Numbered from the stretch's first letter, positions 17,743 to 39,404 are shown. The stretch is DNA of 64,000 bases from Microcebus murinus (GCF_040939455.1 NC_134107.1:12897537-12961536); one strand, 5' to 3'. The notes: generated by a model from the sequence alone, not told the origin. Translations and numbers: made by a program.

Positions 17743-20700
17743 ATGACACGAACTGCTCCCCTCTCCTGCCTGCTGGCCCTGTTCGTGGCAGGCCTAGCCC
17801 AAGGCATCAGGGGCTCCCTTAGGGTCCAGGTAAGTGCTGTCAACCCACCCCCAATACCCTCACCTCTGCCAGTCCCATGGCTGGAGTCACCCCTCACAAC
17901 AATTGTCTAGTCATTCCCATTTCTTAGAGGGAGGCTGGAGACTGAGGCTGGAAAGGTGGGTGACGTGCCCAAGCCCACATGGGGAGAGAAGGCTGACTCC
18001 CTAGCCCAGTCCTGGCATGGCTGGGAGCTAACTGGGGTCCCAGCAATGATTCCTCCACCCACTGCCCCCTTTCCACCCTTGGTTCCTTGCCAGGACCCAG
18101 GTCCCCGGCCGCTGGAGCTGAAAGAGGTCTTCAAGTTGTTCCAGGTCCAGTTCAACCGGAGTTACTCCAACCCAGCAGGTATCGTGGGGCACTTATGTCT
18201 CCAGTTTGGCCCCCTCCCCACATTTAATAGATGAAGAAATCGAGGCTCAGGGTGGGGAATCATTTTGGCCAAGGCAACTCAACAGGACCTTGGCAGGGCT
18301 GGGGGTGCACTCCCTGGTTTCCCAAATGCATGTGGGGGGACAGATCATTCTTTGCTAGGAACCTGGAGGGCAAGGGGCAGCTGTTGGGAGCCTGCCCTAG
18401 TCCTAGAGGGTCCCTTGGCCCCACAGCCGCTCCCCTGATTCCAGACAGTGGGTGGGGGACCACCATCTAGTCATGTGTTTATTCAGCAAACACCCAAGAT
18501 ACTCATTTTGTTCCCAAGTTGGGGGCTCCCTCTCTACCCCCATGAACTGCCAGACCTGCAACTTCTCTTCTGTAGGGGCTGGCCTACAGGCACCTTTTAG
18601 GGCAAGCTGCCTGTGTCCCATCCTCTCCACCTGTGGTCAGAGGTGTGAGAAGGCAGAGGTGGGCTGCCAGTCTGCAGCCACCTGCCTTTCCTTTCTGAGT
18701 CACTCTGTCTCCGGACCCCTTGCTTGGCTTTTCTACACTCTTATGTTAGGGTGGGCCGAGATGTAACACTTGTTGCCTCTGCGGAAAACCTAACTATTGG
18801 TCAGCTGCATAACCACTTCCTTGGCATAGGTGTTTGTGTAGGGCCTTGTGGCTACAAGAACGGAGCCCACTTGGGTGGGTGGGAGGGAGGATGAGCAGCC
18901 ACTGGCAACTTCCTGTCCCTGGGGGCCTGGGAGCTGGCCTAAGAAGATTCCCTCTTGGTCCAGAGCATGCTCGCCGCCTGGACATCTTTGCCCACAACCT
19001 GGCCCGGGCTCAACAGCTGCAGGAGGAGGACTTGGGCACAGCTGAGTTTGGGGTGACTCCATTCAGTGACCTCACAGGTACCAGAGACGCTCCTGGCCCA
19101 TAGGGTGGGTGGGGAAGCAGAGTCTCCTGCAGGGATGCTGGCAGACAGACCATGCAGACTTTCTACTTTCACTGTCCAGGGAGGGACCCTGAGAACCAGA
19201 GGCCCGGGTGCTTACCCCAAACAGCCAACCACAGGGGCAGAAACACTGCAGACCTGTGTCCCAGCCCAGCTCAGGGGCAAGGGCAGCAGGTAGAGGGGAT
19301 GGCCCCCAGCAAGGAACTTGACCCCTCTTTAGGCCTTGGTATCTTTGCCTTTCTGCCACCCAAGATATTATAGGGACCCAAATAGGATGTGGATGGTTGG
19401 AGTGGGAGAGGTAGAATAGGAAGAAGGGGCCAAAACTGTAACCTTGGTGTCTCTGTCTGTCCCCCAGAGGAGGAGTTTGGCCGTGTCTATGGCCATCAGA
19501 GGGCAGCTGGAAAGGTGCCCAGTGTGGGCAGAAAGGTAGGATCTGAAGAGCAGGGGGAGCCAGTGCCCCCGACCTGTGACTGGCGGAACATGGCAAACAT
19601 CATCTCACCCATCCAGGACCAGGTGCCTGCCCCAGCCCAGCCCAATCCTGCCAAGTGGTGGGAGGTGGTGGGTATGGCCTGCACCTTACCTGCCCTCACC
19701 CTCTTGTTCACTAGAAACACTGCAACTGCTGCTGGGCCATGGCGGCAGCGGGCAACATCGAGGCCCTGTGGGGCATCACATACAAAACCCCTGTGGAAGT
19801 CTCTGTGCAGGGTAGGGCTGGGCAAGGACACGTGTGGGATGCGGGGGAGGACTAGGCCCCATTCTCCCATACTGTCCCTTCTTACACCAGAGCTGCTCGA
19901 CTGTGGCCGCTGTGGGGATGGCTGCCAGGGTGGCTTCGTCTGGGACGCGTTTATAACTGTCCTCAACAACAGTGAGTACACGCAGCTCTGGGCAGCTGCA
20001 GGGGTGGGGGTGCTCAGCAGCGAGCCTCCTCCCTCATCCTGCTTATCTCCAGGCGGGCTGGCTAGTGCAAAGGACTACCCGTTCCAGGGCCACGTCAAAA
20101 CCCACAGGTGCCAGGCCAAGAAGTACAAGAAGGTGGCCTGGATCCAGGATTTCATCATGCTGCAGGACAACGAGCAGAGTGCGGCAGGGGAGACACATGG
20201 GGGGGCGTGATGGGAACAGACATCGGGGCGGGGCAGACACGTGTCTATATAGAGATGGGGGGTTGAGGGAAGGGGTAGGGGGAAGGGGGGCAGACTGACA
20301 CACCATGTGCCAAGAGCAGGGGCCACAGGGCAGGCAGGGCCTGATGGCACCTTCTACCCCAGGAATTGCCCAGTACCTGGCCACCCACGGCCCCATTACC
20401 GTGACCATCAACATGAAGCTACTGAAGGTAAGATGAGGTAGGGAATGTGGGGAGGAGCACACAGGGGAGTTGGCCCCTGACTCAGCTCCTCTGTCCCCAC
20501 GCCCTGCAGCATTACCAGAAAGGTGTGATCAAGGCCACACCCACCACCTGTAACCCCCAGCATGTGGATCATTCTGTCCTGCTGGTGGGTTTTGGTAGGG
20601 ACAAGCAAGAGGAGGGGATATGGGCAGAGACAGTCTCGCCCCAGTCGCGCCCTCGCCGCTCCATCCCATACTGGATCCTAAAAAACTCCTGGGGGGCCCA

Positions 20701-20900
20701 CTGGGGAGAGAAGGTGAGTGTTACCTACTGGGGAAGGGCAGAACTGGCCTCTCCCCACCTTCCAGCCCTGATGTCCCCTAACTTCCTAGGGCTATTTCCG
20801 GCTGCACCGGGGGAACAACACTTGCGGTATCACCAAGTACCCACTCACTGCCCGTGTGGGCCAACCAGTTAGAAAACGCCAGGTCTCCTGTCCCCCCTGA
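17743..20900 (+). CDS. CTSW: CTSW, cathepsin W (lymphopain), complete, 374 aa
   Basis: Papain-family cysteine protease expressed in NK and cytotoxic T cells (family knowledge). Coding exons: 17743-17829, 18094-18178, 18964-19077, 19468-19622, 19715-19811, 19891-19971, 20053-20178, 20363-20427, 20510-20713, 20790-20900; all GT-AG, phases consistent. Signal peptide [21 protein letters not shown]. The propeptide follows, with an [14 protein letters not shown] block like the I29 inhibitor domain. Catalytic residues are present: oxyanion Gln147, Cys153 (in NCNCCWAM), His291 (in VDHSVLL), Asn329 (in ILKNSWG). Between His and Asn lies the CTSW-specific insertion ([16 protein letters not shown]), here with an RPRR stretch. 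The C-terminal tail ends SCPP. Human is 376 aa as I recall it. No frameshift was seen, so an active enzyme is likely. Confidence 0.96.
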
Positions 20901-21003
20901 GCCCACCGAGCCTCCCCACAGCTATCTCCTACTATGCCTGCCGCTGCTTCGTCAGCCCTGCCACAAGGTTTTGCCCATGCTCCCAATCTTCTCAATATGG
21001 CTG

Positions 21004-21009
21004 AATAAA
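21004..21009 (+). terminator. CTSW: Polyadenylation signal of CTSW
   Basis: AATAAA 104 bases after the CTSW stop codon. It faces the FIBP signal 232 bases away on the other strand. Confidence 0.85.
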
Positions 21010-21240
21010 CCCAGATGAGACCCCTGGTTTCTGAGTGGACTCAACTGGGAAGGGGAGATGCTGGATGGGTCGAGCGCAGACACCATTCCCTGGTCTGTCT
21101 CAGTCCCCGCGGGGCGGACGTACACATACATCCTTCTACACGGACACCAGGGCACTCAGAGACACACACGTGCACACCTGGTACACCCCCACGGGCTCCT
21201 CCCCTCTGCAGACAGGATCATCTTCCAAACTCATGGCAGC

Positions 21241-21246
21241 TTTATT
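21241..21246 (-). terminator. FIBP: Polyadenylation signal of FIBP
   Basis: TTTATT on the plus strand, AATAAA on the gene strand, only 32 bases after the FIBP stop codon. The 3' UTR would be about 50-60 nt, unusually short. Confidence 0.8.
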
Positions 21247-21278
21247 GTCAGCACGGGCAGGGCAGTGGGAGAGGGGCC

Positions 21279-25561
<4,283 letters not shown>

Positions 25562-25760
25562 GGCGACGCCCGGGGCTGCTGCGCCCCGAGCAAGAGCAAG
25601 CACAGCCCGAGCCGGGCGCGCCGCGGCTGGGCCACTTCCGGGAGCGCTGAGATTCCGTTCCGGGCACCCGGACTCAGCGAAGGACCACTTCCGGGATAGA
25701 GGAGGTGTGGGGGCGGGGGCGGTGAGAGAAGAGGCGGAGGCCTGGGCGGTGGAGTAGCTC
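25562..25760 (-). promoter_or_regulatory. FIBP: FIBP promoter with two ETS motifs
   Basis: A GC-rich region just upstream of the FIBP ATG. Two ACTTCCGG motifs (CCGGAAGT on the gene strand) at 25634-25641 and 25687-25694 match ETS/GABP sites, typical of TATA-less housekeeping promoters. The exact start is not visible. Confidence 0.6.
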
Positions 25761-25799
25761 CTCCTCCCGCAGGGAGGGGGAGTCCCAGGCTCACCCATC

Positions 25800-26551
25800 C
25801 TGCCTACCCCACACCACCCCCGCTGCCGTTTGCAGAGGGGCATCCGGAGTGCCTCCCCTGCCCCAGCAGCCTCTCCCCTCACTTCCTCCTGGTTTTTCTC
25901 CCACCTTCTCTGCTCTTTTCGGAGATTCCCAACTTTGACCTGTTTACTAAGCTTACGGGTTTCATGCTCTAGCCTGTATCTCTTTTCTGCGAAAGGGATG
26001 CATGACTTGACTCCCAGGGGCTCTTGCTGGAGGCCCCTCTGTCTATCCTGCGATTGAGCACTTCTGGGCCTGGAGCACCTGCTCCCACTATGGTTTTAGC
26101 CACACCCCACTCCCACGCTAGCTAAGGACGTCTCTTATTTAGCTCCTCAGAGCTCTGCCTGGAAGGCATCCGGAGGGGCTGCCTGTCTGCCCAGACTCTT
26201 CATGCTGTTTTCCCATAAGCCCCTCAAAAGCTCAACGTATTCCAGGCAGATCTCGCTCTCCCCAATCTGTTTCTTTCCTGCGTCCCTATCTCAGTGACAG
26301 CCCCAACATCCACCCAGTTCTCATGCTAGAAACCAGCATTCTCCCAGACTCCTCTCTCCCCACATTCAGTTCCGGTGATTTAGCTCCTGAATGTTAGTAT
26401 CTGTTTGTCCTCTCCACTCCCACCAACGCCGCCCCAGCGCAGTCTTTCTGCATAGCTCTCTTTGATCATTGACACAGTGTTTCTAATCTCCTTGCCTACA
26501 ACCCCTCCTCCCAGGGTCCATCCCACACAAAGCAGGCTGAACAATTTTGTT
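25800..26551. other. FIBP-CCDC85B spacer, left part
   Basis: A C/T-rich unique sequence without a convincing frame, splice pair or repeat that I can name. Confidence 0.4.
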
Positions 26552-26565
26552 TAACGCATATTTTT

Positions 26566-27539
<974 letters not shown>

Positions 27540-27540
<1 letters not shown>

Positions 27541-28019
27541 CGCCTGAGTTCCGTCGGGGGGTCGGCAGCAGTCAAGGGCCGACGGCCGAGTGCTGGATCT
27601 CAGAGGAGCTGAAAGGCCTAGGCTCGAGCATGAGGAGATCTGGAACTTGGAGGTAGGAAGCGCCTATCTGAGGGTTGAGACTGGTGCCGAGGACGATGAC
27701 TCCGTAGTTTATTGTTTTCGAGGGTCGGAGACACTGAGGTCCGGAGTGGGCCGAGAACCGGCTCTGGTGCTCAGGCCCCGCCCCTTTCCAGGGAGGCCTC
27801 CCCGGACTGGCTGTCTCTCCGCAACGTCATGCGGCCCCGCCCCGGCGCGCGCCCCGCCGCGTGCCCGCCCCCGGTGGCTGCTGCAGCCTACGCTGCCTTC
27901 GCCACTGCCTGCCGCCCGCGGAGCTGGAGCCGGAGCCCGAGCCTGAGCGGCGCCGGGCCCGACGTGGGGCTCCTGGGCCGCGGCGGCGGGCGGGCGATGC
28001 TCCAGCGGCCTGACCAGCC
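27540..28019 (+). promoter_or_regulatory. CCDC85B: CCDC85B CpG island promoter and 5' UTR
   Basis: Very CpG-dense with GC boxes (CCCCGCCCC at about 27777 and 27835). No TATA box. At least one out-of-frame ATG (27829) lies in the presumed 5' UTR and opens a frame that overlaps the main start; see findings. Confidence 0.6.
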
Positions 28020-28628
28020 ATGGAGGCCGAGGCAGGAGGCCTGGAGGAGCTGACGGATGAGGAGATGGCGGCGCTGGGCAAGGAGGAGCTGGTGCGGCGC
28101 CTACGGCGAGAGGAGGCGGCGCGCCTGGCGGCTCTGGTGCAGCGCGGCCGCCTCATGCAGGAGGTGAATCGGCAGCTGCAGGGTCACCTGGGCGAGATCC
28201 GCGAGCTCAAGCAGCTCAACCGGCGCCTGCAGGCAGAGAACCGCGAGCTGCGCGACCTCTGCTGCTTCCTGGACTCGGAGCGCCAGCGCGGGCGGCGCGC
28301 CGCGCGCCAGTGGCAGCTCTTCGGGACCCAGGCATCCCGGGCTGTGCGCGAGGACCTGGGCGGCTGTTGGCAGAAGCTGGCCGAGCTGGAGGGCCGCCAG
28401 GAGGAGCTGCTGCGGGAGAACCTGGCGCTTAAGGAGCTCTGCCTGGCGCTGGGAGAGGAATGGGGCCCCCGCGGCGGCCCCGGCGGCGCTGGGGGCTCAG
28501 GCGCCGGGCCAACACCCGAGCTCGCCCTGCCCCCCTGCGGGCCCCGCGACCTAGGCGATGGAAGCTCCAGCACCGGCAGCGTCGGCAGTCCGGATCAGTT
28601 GCCCCTGGCCTGCTCCCCCGATGACTGA
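28020..28628 (+). CDS. CCDC85B: CCDC85B (DIPA), coiled-coil transcriptional corepressor-like protein, 202 aa, intronless
   Basis: Small adaptor reported to bind hepatitis delta antigen and several transcription regulators, and to influence adipogenesis and Wnt signalling (family knowledge). A single uninterrupted frame from an ATG in good context (GCCATGG) to TGA. Residues about 15-90 form an acidic and arginine-rich coiled coil (EELVRRLRREEAARLAAL, NRRLQAENRELRDL). A second coiled segment lies around 115-145 (KLAELEGRQEELLRENLALK). The tail is Gly/Pro/Ser-rich low complexity ending SPDD. The length of 202 aa equals the human protein as I recall it. GC content is extreme throughout, as is usual for this gene. 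Confidence 0.96.
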   Translation: MEAEAGGLEELTDEEMAALGKEELVRRLRREEAARLAALVQRGRLMQEVNRQLQGHLGEIRELKQLNRRLQAENRELRDLCCFLDSERQRGRRAARQWQLFGTQASRAVREDLGGCWQKLAELEGRQEELLRENLALKELCLALGEEWGPRGGPGGAGGSGAGPTPELALPPCGPRDLGDGSSSTGSVGSPDQLPLACSPDD

Positions 28629-28850
28629 GGACGCTGCTTCCTCCACGCCAACGCCCACCCGGATTGCTCCCGGAGCTCTGGGACTGCGATGAACCTCGGG
28701 ACCTGGACGCCTTCCTCTCTGAGCACGAGGGGCCGCTGGCATGGACTAAGAAATCCTGAAACCGAGGAGGGCCCCTCGCTCTCGCTGGCGGAGCAGCAGG
28801 GGGACTGGAGGCTGGAGCAGATGGACTTGCTGGGGGGTTGGGTGAGGGCT

Positions 28851-28856
28851 AATAAA
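28851..28856 (+). terminator. CCDC85B: Polyadenylation signal of CCDC85B
   Basis: AATAAA 223 bases after the stop codon. The convergent FOSL1 signal lies about 640 bases further on. Confidence 0.8.
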
Positions 28857-28869
28857 CCGGGACGGAAAC

Positions 28870-29489
28870 GGAGCCCGAGCCTGGGGAGAGTCTGTTTGGT
28901 ACTGTTGGTACTGTCGGGGTTTGGTCGAGGGTGGGGACGCTGAGATAGGGTACCCTTCCCATCGGAAGGACTGCAGAACTAACGACTCCCCCATTACCTC
29001 GAGCCTGGGATGGGATGCGGGATGGTGGTAAACCACTGACTCCCCCCGTCGGGCGCCAGAACGAGCCGTAATCCGGCCCCCAAAGTGGCTCCAGTTCCCT
29101 TCCCGGCTCCTTCCTGTCCAAGACAATGGGGCAGGAAGCAGGTGTTGGGGGCCTAGAGCCCACTCGTCCGCCTCCTCAGAGGCTGGAACGGGGCATAACA
29201 GTGCCCCCCTGTGGCACATGCAGGAGCGCTGTGGGCCCCGATGGGGAGAAGGATGATAATCCTCTTGGCTTGTATCCCAGAGCATTCTTTCCTCTCGATC
29301 CTAGAGATGAGGCAGAGCGTAGCCCCATTTGTCAGATAAGACAATCAAGGTCAAAAAACATCAAAGAATTTGTCCAAGGTCATGCAGTCAGTCTGTGGAG
29401 CTGGGACCGGAACCTAGGTCTTCTGGTTCCAAATGTTCTCCCTTTAGCCTCTGGATCTAATGAGATGCCTGGGCCAGAGCTTCAAGCCT
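28870..29489. other. CCDC85B-FOSL1 convergent spacer
   Basis: 29300-29440 carries a reverse MIR (ATTTGTCAGATAAGACAATC, TTGTCCAAGGTCATGCAGT). The remainder is unique and non-coding. Confidence 0.5.
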
Positions 29490-29495
29490 TTTATT
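29490..29495 (-). terminator. FOSL1: Probable polyadenylation signal of FOSL1
   Basis: TTTATT on the plus strand (AATAAA on the gene strand), 645 bases beyond the FOSL1 stop codon. That fits the several-hundred-base 3' UTR of this gene in human as I recall it. It is followed on the gene strand by ordinary sequence with no further canonical hexamer nearby. Confidence 0.6.
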
Positions 29496-30139
29496 CCATT
29501 TTGGCAGGTTTGTATAAAAATACTCTCTTTAGGAAAATAAATAGCAGCTGCCCTCACTGTGAAGGCTTGGATTCTCTGGAGCTAAAGGCTTCTCAGAGCT
29601 GGGGTCTGCAAGTCAGCTCATCACAGGAGCCTCTGGTGCCTCCTCAGCTGTGCTACTGAGGAGGGGCCAGCAGAATGCCCTGGTCCAATCACCTGCTGCT
29701 GCTGGCAGTGGGGCTGGGTGAGTTAGTGTTCTAGGCTGGTAGAATGGCACCTCCGGTCTGGGGGTAGGGTTGGGGAGATCACAGGAACAGGGTGATGTGG
29801 AGTATGGGGGTGGGCTGAAGGGGGTTAGGGCTCCAGAGGACCCCTAGGGACCTACAAAGTCTCTTTGGGCTGCCAGGATTCCTCTGGCACAAGCGGGAAA
29901 TATTTTGTCTCTGATTTAGTGCAAATTGTGCTAGAGAGGCCAGCTCTGGAAAAACAGTGGGTAGCTTTGAAGGCCCCAAGCCGGCTCTATTGTGAAGCAA
30001 AATTTGCCCAGTCTCATCTGAAGGAATGGAGAAGAACCTGCTGGGGTTGGCTGTGGGATGTGGTCCAGGCCAGCTGGACCCATGGAGAAAGAGAAGATGT
30101 TGGCTAGGGGGCACCTGCAGGGAATGGGGCTGGGATGCC

Positions 30140-34828
<4,689 letters not shown>

Positions 34829-34875
34829 GCCCTGGGCTGGCTGCTCGGTGGGGTCCGCGTCGGCAGCTTGGGTTC

Positions 34876-34882
34876 TGACTCA
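34876..34882. promoter_or_regulatory. FOSL1: AP-1 site TGACTCA in FOSL1 5' UTR or proximal promoter
   Basis: Lies 48 bases upstream of the FOSL1 ATG. A TATA-like element (ATAAAAAG on the gene strand) follows about 25 bases further upstream, at about 34900-34912, so the motif sits near or just after the likely start. Confidence 0.5.
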
Positions 34883-35124
34883 CGCGCGCCTCGCGGAGTC
34901 TTTTCTTTTTATGAATGAAAAGTTCTCGGGCTGAACCACTCCGACCGCGGGAGGTGGGGGCGTTTCGCCGCGGCGCCGGTCACCTCAGGGCTCCACCTCT
35001 CCAGACGCGCCGCCTTTTGCCTGTCCGTCCCGAACTTTTCGACGCCTCCTACGGCCGGGCAGCCGCCTTTTGGTGGGGAAAAGGGCAGACTCGGCGTCCC
35101 CCACCCGCGGCGGCACGCCCCCTC

Positions 35125-35153
35125 TGACGTAGCTGCCCATATATGGTGCAACT
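35125..35153 (-). promoter_or_regulatory. FOSL1: Serum response element and CRE-like site of FOSL1
   Basis: A perfect CArG box CCATATATGG at 35137-35146 is flanked by a CTTCCTC ETS-type motif at about 35150, where a ternary complex factor would bind. A CRE-like TGACGTAG lies on the other side at about 35125. This is the arrangement of immediate-early gene promoters such as FOS. Confidence 0.7.
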
Positions 35154-36584
35154 TCCTCGCCACGCCCAGGTGGAGTCGAGGATTCCCCGCGGATTTACCA
35201 CCTGAGGGACCGCGCGCCCCGCCCGGCCCGGCCCGCGCCGGCCGCGCCCCGACCCCTCACCGCCTGGCGGGCCTCCGTTTCTGCCTCCGCGAAACAGGAC
35301 GAAATAATCGCATAGCTACCTTGCGCGTGGGGGTTTGGAAATGAATGTGAAAGCGGCCTGGAAAGTGTAATGTGGATTGTAAATGTGACGGGTTATTATT
35401 ATTATTTACTGAATGCTTATTTCATGCCAGGAACCATACCAAGTGCCACCCAAGGTTTCCTGGAATGAAGACCCTCCACTGGCATTGTTTTAAGGCCTCA
35501 AGTCACTAAAAAGTGAATAAATTTCGAACCAGGGTTACAAAAATTGTGATATATTTAAAATCTTTACAATAAACAAGGTAATGCTTTGAACTACCCACAA
35601 ATATAATGCAATGTAATTGCGTTACTCAGGATAATCTCAGGAGCCATAGCAAGTTTTAATTCAGGGCTCCTACAGGCAGTGAGAGCCTGTAGTGGGACAC
35701 ACGCATTCTGAGGTCTGACAAATGCCATCTTTACTGTCACTTCCTTTCCAGAGCTGTGGTCACCAGCTTGGAGATTGTGTCAAAGGTCCGCGTGGATGTG
35801 AGGCCATGGTCAAATGTGCTTGGAAGGTAGGTACCATCATCATCCCCATTTTACAGATGGGGAAACTGAGGCTAAGAACTGTTGAAAGGAATTGTTCAAG
35901 GTCGCTAAGTGAGTGGTTCAAGCAGGTTGTCAAGTTAGGGCTGTGGGAGCTCCAAGTCCAGGCTCAGCCAAGATTTTTCAAAGCCCTCACAGCTGCCCAG
36001 ACACCTTTTCACGCATGCAAAAGGGTACTGCTGAGAGCACCCTCCCCAAACTTCCTTTCTGCTTCCTCCCATTTTATAGATGAAGAAACTGAGGCCGAGA
36101 GAAAGGAGCTGCCAGTGTTATATAACAACAGAAAAGAGGGTTGGGCTTTCCTTCTTTTCCATCAGTACCTGCGTTTGATTGGCTCCAGTTTTGCCATCAG
36201 GGAAGTAGGGTCCTGGGCTGCCTTCATTGGGAACAGAAGCCAGGGGTCAGGAGGCCAGCTTGGCTCCGGTCCTAGTCCCAGAGCTACCATGTTCTGTCTG
36301 TGTGACCCTGGGCAGGTCACCTTCTTTCTAAGTCCCAGTCCCAATTGTGCCTTCCTGCTGACCTCACGGGGCTTTTGTGGGATCAAATGAGATCATAAAT
36401 GTGAAAGTGCTTTGTAAGCTGTAAGGTGCTGTGCACTCAGAAGGTAGTTACCATCCTGGTGCCTCTCCCTTGCCCTTGTTCTACTCAACGTTTGTCTTCC
36501 TCTAAAAGGAAAAGAAACTACAGCAGTTTACCACCATGAGAAATATAGGGGTGTGTGTGTATGCAAGAGAGAGAGGGGGATTTT

Positions 36585-36830
36585 TTCAGGCAGTGTGACC
36601 CATGGAAAGAACATGCATTGTGCAGTCAGACAACTCTGGGTCGTGGGTTTGAATTCTGGTTAGGCTGCTCACCAGTTGTGTGACCTAGATAAGGTACACA
36701 ATCTCTCAAAGCCTTGATTTCTTCATCTGTAAAATGGAGATATAATGATAAGTATATCTTAGGGTTATTGGAGGGCAGAAATAAAATAATGCCATATGCT
36801 TAACACAGCACATAGTAAGAATTTGACAAT
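36585..36830 (+). repeat. MIR, nearly full length
   Basis: Runs from the CAGTGTGACCCATGG-like start through TTTGAATTCTGG and TGTGACCTAG to TGTAAAATGGAGATA and the terminal CACAGCACATAGTAAG block. Confidence 0.75.
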
Positions 36831-36921
36831 AGTAGCAAAAATAAATTCATATGTTAATAAAAGGCTCCAGGGGTGGGAGTTCTTGAGACTCCAACCACAC
36901 GTTAAGGCACTCATGGAGCAT

Positions 36922-36923
<2 letters not shown>

Positions 36924-36959
<36 letters not shown>
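36924..36959. repeat. (AC)18 microsatellite
   Basis: An uninterrupted AC dinucleotide run of 36 bases. A shorter TG run lies at about 37152-37167. Confidence 0.95.
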
Positions 36960-36961
<2 letters not shown>

Positions 36962-37574
36962 ACTGGATCCGAACTCCTTGGCTGAGCGCAAACCAGACAG
37001 GTCAGGGGTGACAAAGGCAGCCAAATGGTGGCATATATGTGGCCTGACACATGTCAGCCTTGGCTACATTCACCTGCCTGCTACATTCACCCTGTCCCCT
37101 GCCCCCAAGCAGTCTGGGGCAGCTGGCAGAGCAGGGGCTCAGGTCTCAAATTGTGTGTGTGTGTGTGGAGTGATTACATGACTTTGAAAGTCCCTTCCTG
37201 CTCTAACCGTTGGTGGAGCCACAAGGAGGTCCTTTCAGAGGCAGCACATTCCAAGCTCCTCAGTCACTAACTCCCGCCTTGTGGCCTCAGAAACGTTCCC
37301 AGTCCCTGACCTCACCAGCTCCCACCCAGGGAGACCAGGAGAGAACCGCAGGGGGCCACAGTGATTGCTGGGAGTCTGGGGGCAGGGAGGCCTGAAAGAC
37401 CCTGGTACTGTCCCTTGGTAGCTGTGAGACTGGCTCAGTCACTGCTCCTTGCTGGGCTCCATAGAATCCCCACCTCTTGGGGCTGCAGGGAGAGAGAGAG
37501 GGGCTTGGCACCCAGTGGGCTCTCAGTGCCACCAGGATACTGGAGGTGATGTTTATGTTTTCCAGTTTCTATTC

Positions 37575-38760
37575 ACTCTTATAATTGAAGTTTATTTTTT
37601 TAATTGAGGTGAAATTATTAATAATGCAACATGCAATTAACCATTTTAAAGTGTGCACTATGGTGGCATTTAGTGCATTTACAATGTTGTGCAACCACCG
37701 CCTTTCTTTAGTTTCAAATTTTAACACTCCAGAAAAACACCCCATACCTATGAAGTAATCACTCCCTATTTCCCCCTTACCCCAACCCCTGGTAACCACT
37801 AATCTTCTTTCTGTCTCTGTGGATTTTCCTGTTCTGAGAATTTCATGTAAATGGAATCACACATTACATGGTCTTTTTTGTCTGACTTCTTTACCTAGCA
37901 TAACTTTTTTCCAGGACTCGTTCCTGTTGTAGCATGGATCAGTACTTGTTTGCTCTTTATGGCTGAATAATACTCCATGGTATGTATGTACCATGATTTT
38001 TTATTTATTCATAAGTTGCTGGATGTTGGGTTTGGATTATTCCCACTTTTTGGCTATTATGAATAAGGCTGCTGTGGACATTTGTGTACAAGTTGTTGTG
38101 TTGGACATATGTTTTCATTTCTCTTGAGTATATACCTAAGATTGCAATTGCTGGGTCATACAGTAATCTTTTGAGGAACTGCCAGAATGTTTTACAAAGT
38201 GACTGTACCCATTTATATTTCCACCAGCAATATATGAGGCTTCTAATTTCTCCAAACTTTTGCCAACCCCACTTGTTATTTTCCGTTTTTTAAATTAGAG
38301 ACATCCTAGATGGTGTGTTTTGATTTGCATTTCCTTAGTGACCAATGGACATCTTCTCATGTGCTTTTACTTCGTGTGTATATCTTTTTTGGACAGATGT
38401 CTATTCAAATCTTTGCCCATTTTTAATTTTTTTTCTTTTTAAAAATCCCCTTCATAAATTAAGGTGTTTTTTTATGTTGAGTTATACTCAATTCTTTATG
38501 TATTCTGGATACTAAGCCCTTATCAGATCTATGATTTGCAAACATTTTCTCACATTCTGTAAGTTGTCTTTTCACATTCTTGATAATGTCCTTTGATGCA
38601 CAAAAGTTTAAAAGTTTTTTTATAAAGTCAAATTTATCTATTTTTTGTTGTTGTTGCTCATGCTTTAAGTGTCAAATGCATGAATTCGTTACCAAATCCA
38701 AGGTCATGACGACTTACCCCTATGTTTTTATTCTGAGTTGTATAGTTTTAGCTCTTAGAT
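37575..38760 (-). mobile_element. Old LINE-1 fragment, 3' part
   Basis: Reverse orientation. Its text matches the L1 ORF2 end and 3' UTR: GAATAATACTCCATGGTATG, GCTGCTGTGGACATTTG, AGTATATACCTAAGATTGC. It is heavily mutated and cannot code for a working protein. Confidence 0.8.
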
Positions 38761-39404
38761 TTAAGTTGTTGATTAAGTTGAAATGTAATATACATACGAC
38801 CAATATGTGTACCTCAGTGAATTTTTACCTGTGGAGAGCCATGTAGCTACCACCTTTATCAAGATAGAGGATATTTCCAGCAGTCCGGAGGGCTCCTTGT
38901 GTCCCTTCCAGTCACTATGCCCGACCCATAGGTAACCATTATTCTGACTTCTATCATCATAGATTAGTTTTGTCTGTTCTTGAACCTCATATAAATGGAA
39001 CCATATGGTGTGTACTCTTTTGGGTCTGGCTTCTTTTACTCAACATGTCTGTGGGATTCATCTACAATGTTGAGTGAACCAGTAGTGTGGTCTTTGTTAT
39101 TGCTGTGTAGCATTCCATTGCATGGATACTCCACAATTGTTCTCTCCATTCTCCTGCCAGTGACTTGAGGGCCCTTCCAGTTTGGGACTAGTATGACTAA
39201 GGCTGCTGTGAGCATTCTTGATATGTCCTTTAGTGGCGAGTTGCCCTCCTTTCTCTTGGCTGTTTCTCTGGGGGGAATTATTGGGTCATAGGGTAGGTGC
39301 ATGCTGGGCTTTAATTGATTCTCATCAACACTTCTCCAAAGAGGGTGTACCGTTTACCTCCCACCAGCATTATTCAGTGGGTAAGAGCTCCAGGTGCTCC
39401 GCTT
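38761..39404 (-). mobile_element. Second LINE-1 fragment, different old subfamily
   Basis: A separate L1 3' segment in the same orientation with repeated landmarks (GTAACCATTATTCTGAC, CATATAAATGGAACCATA, GGCTGCTGTGAGCATTC). It is too diverged from 37575-38760 to be a duplication of it. Confidence 0.7.

Larger units (their letters stand above)
35160..37560. other. FOSL1 upstream spacer, left part
   Basis: 35160-35290 is the end of the CpG island. 35390-35480 and 35835-35930 are MIR/L2-like (TTTACTGAATGCTTATTTCATGC-type text; CCCATTTTACAGATGGGG). 36050-36120 has another reverse MIR core. 36280-36440 is a forward MIR tail (TGTGACCCTGGGCAGGTCAC). No gene is supported. Confidence 0.5.

Noticed and set aside
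36765..37050. Cys-Val and His-Thr repeat frames
   Set aside because: Translations of the (AC)n microsatellite.
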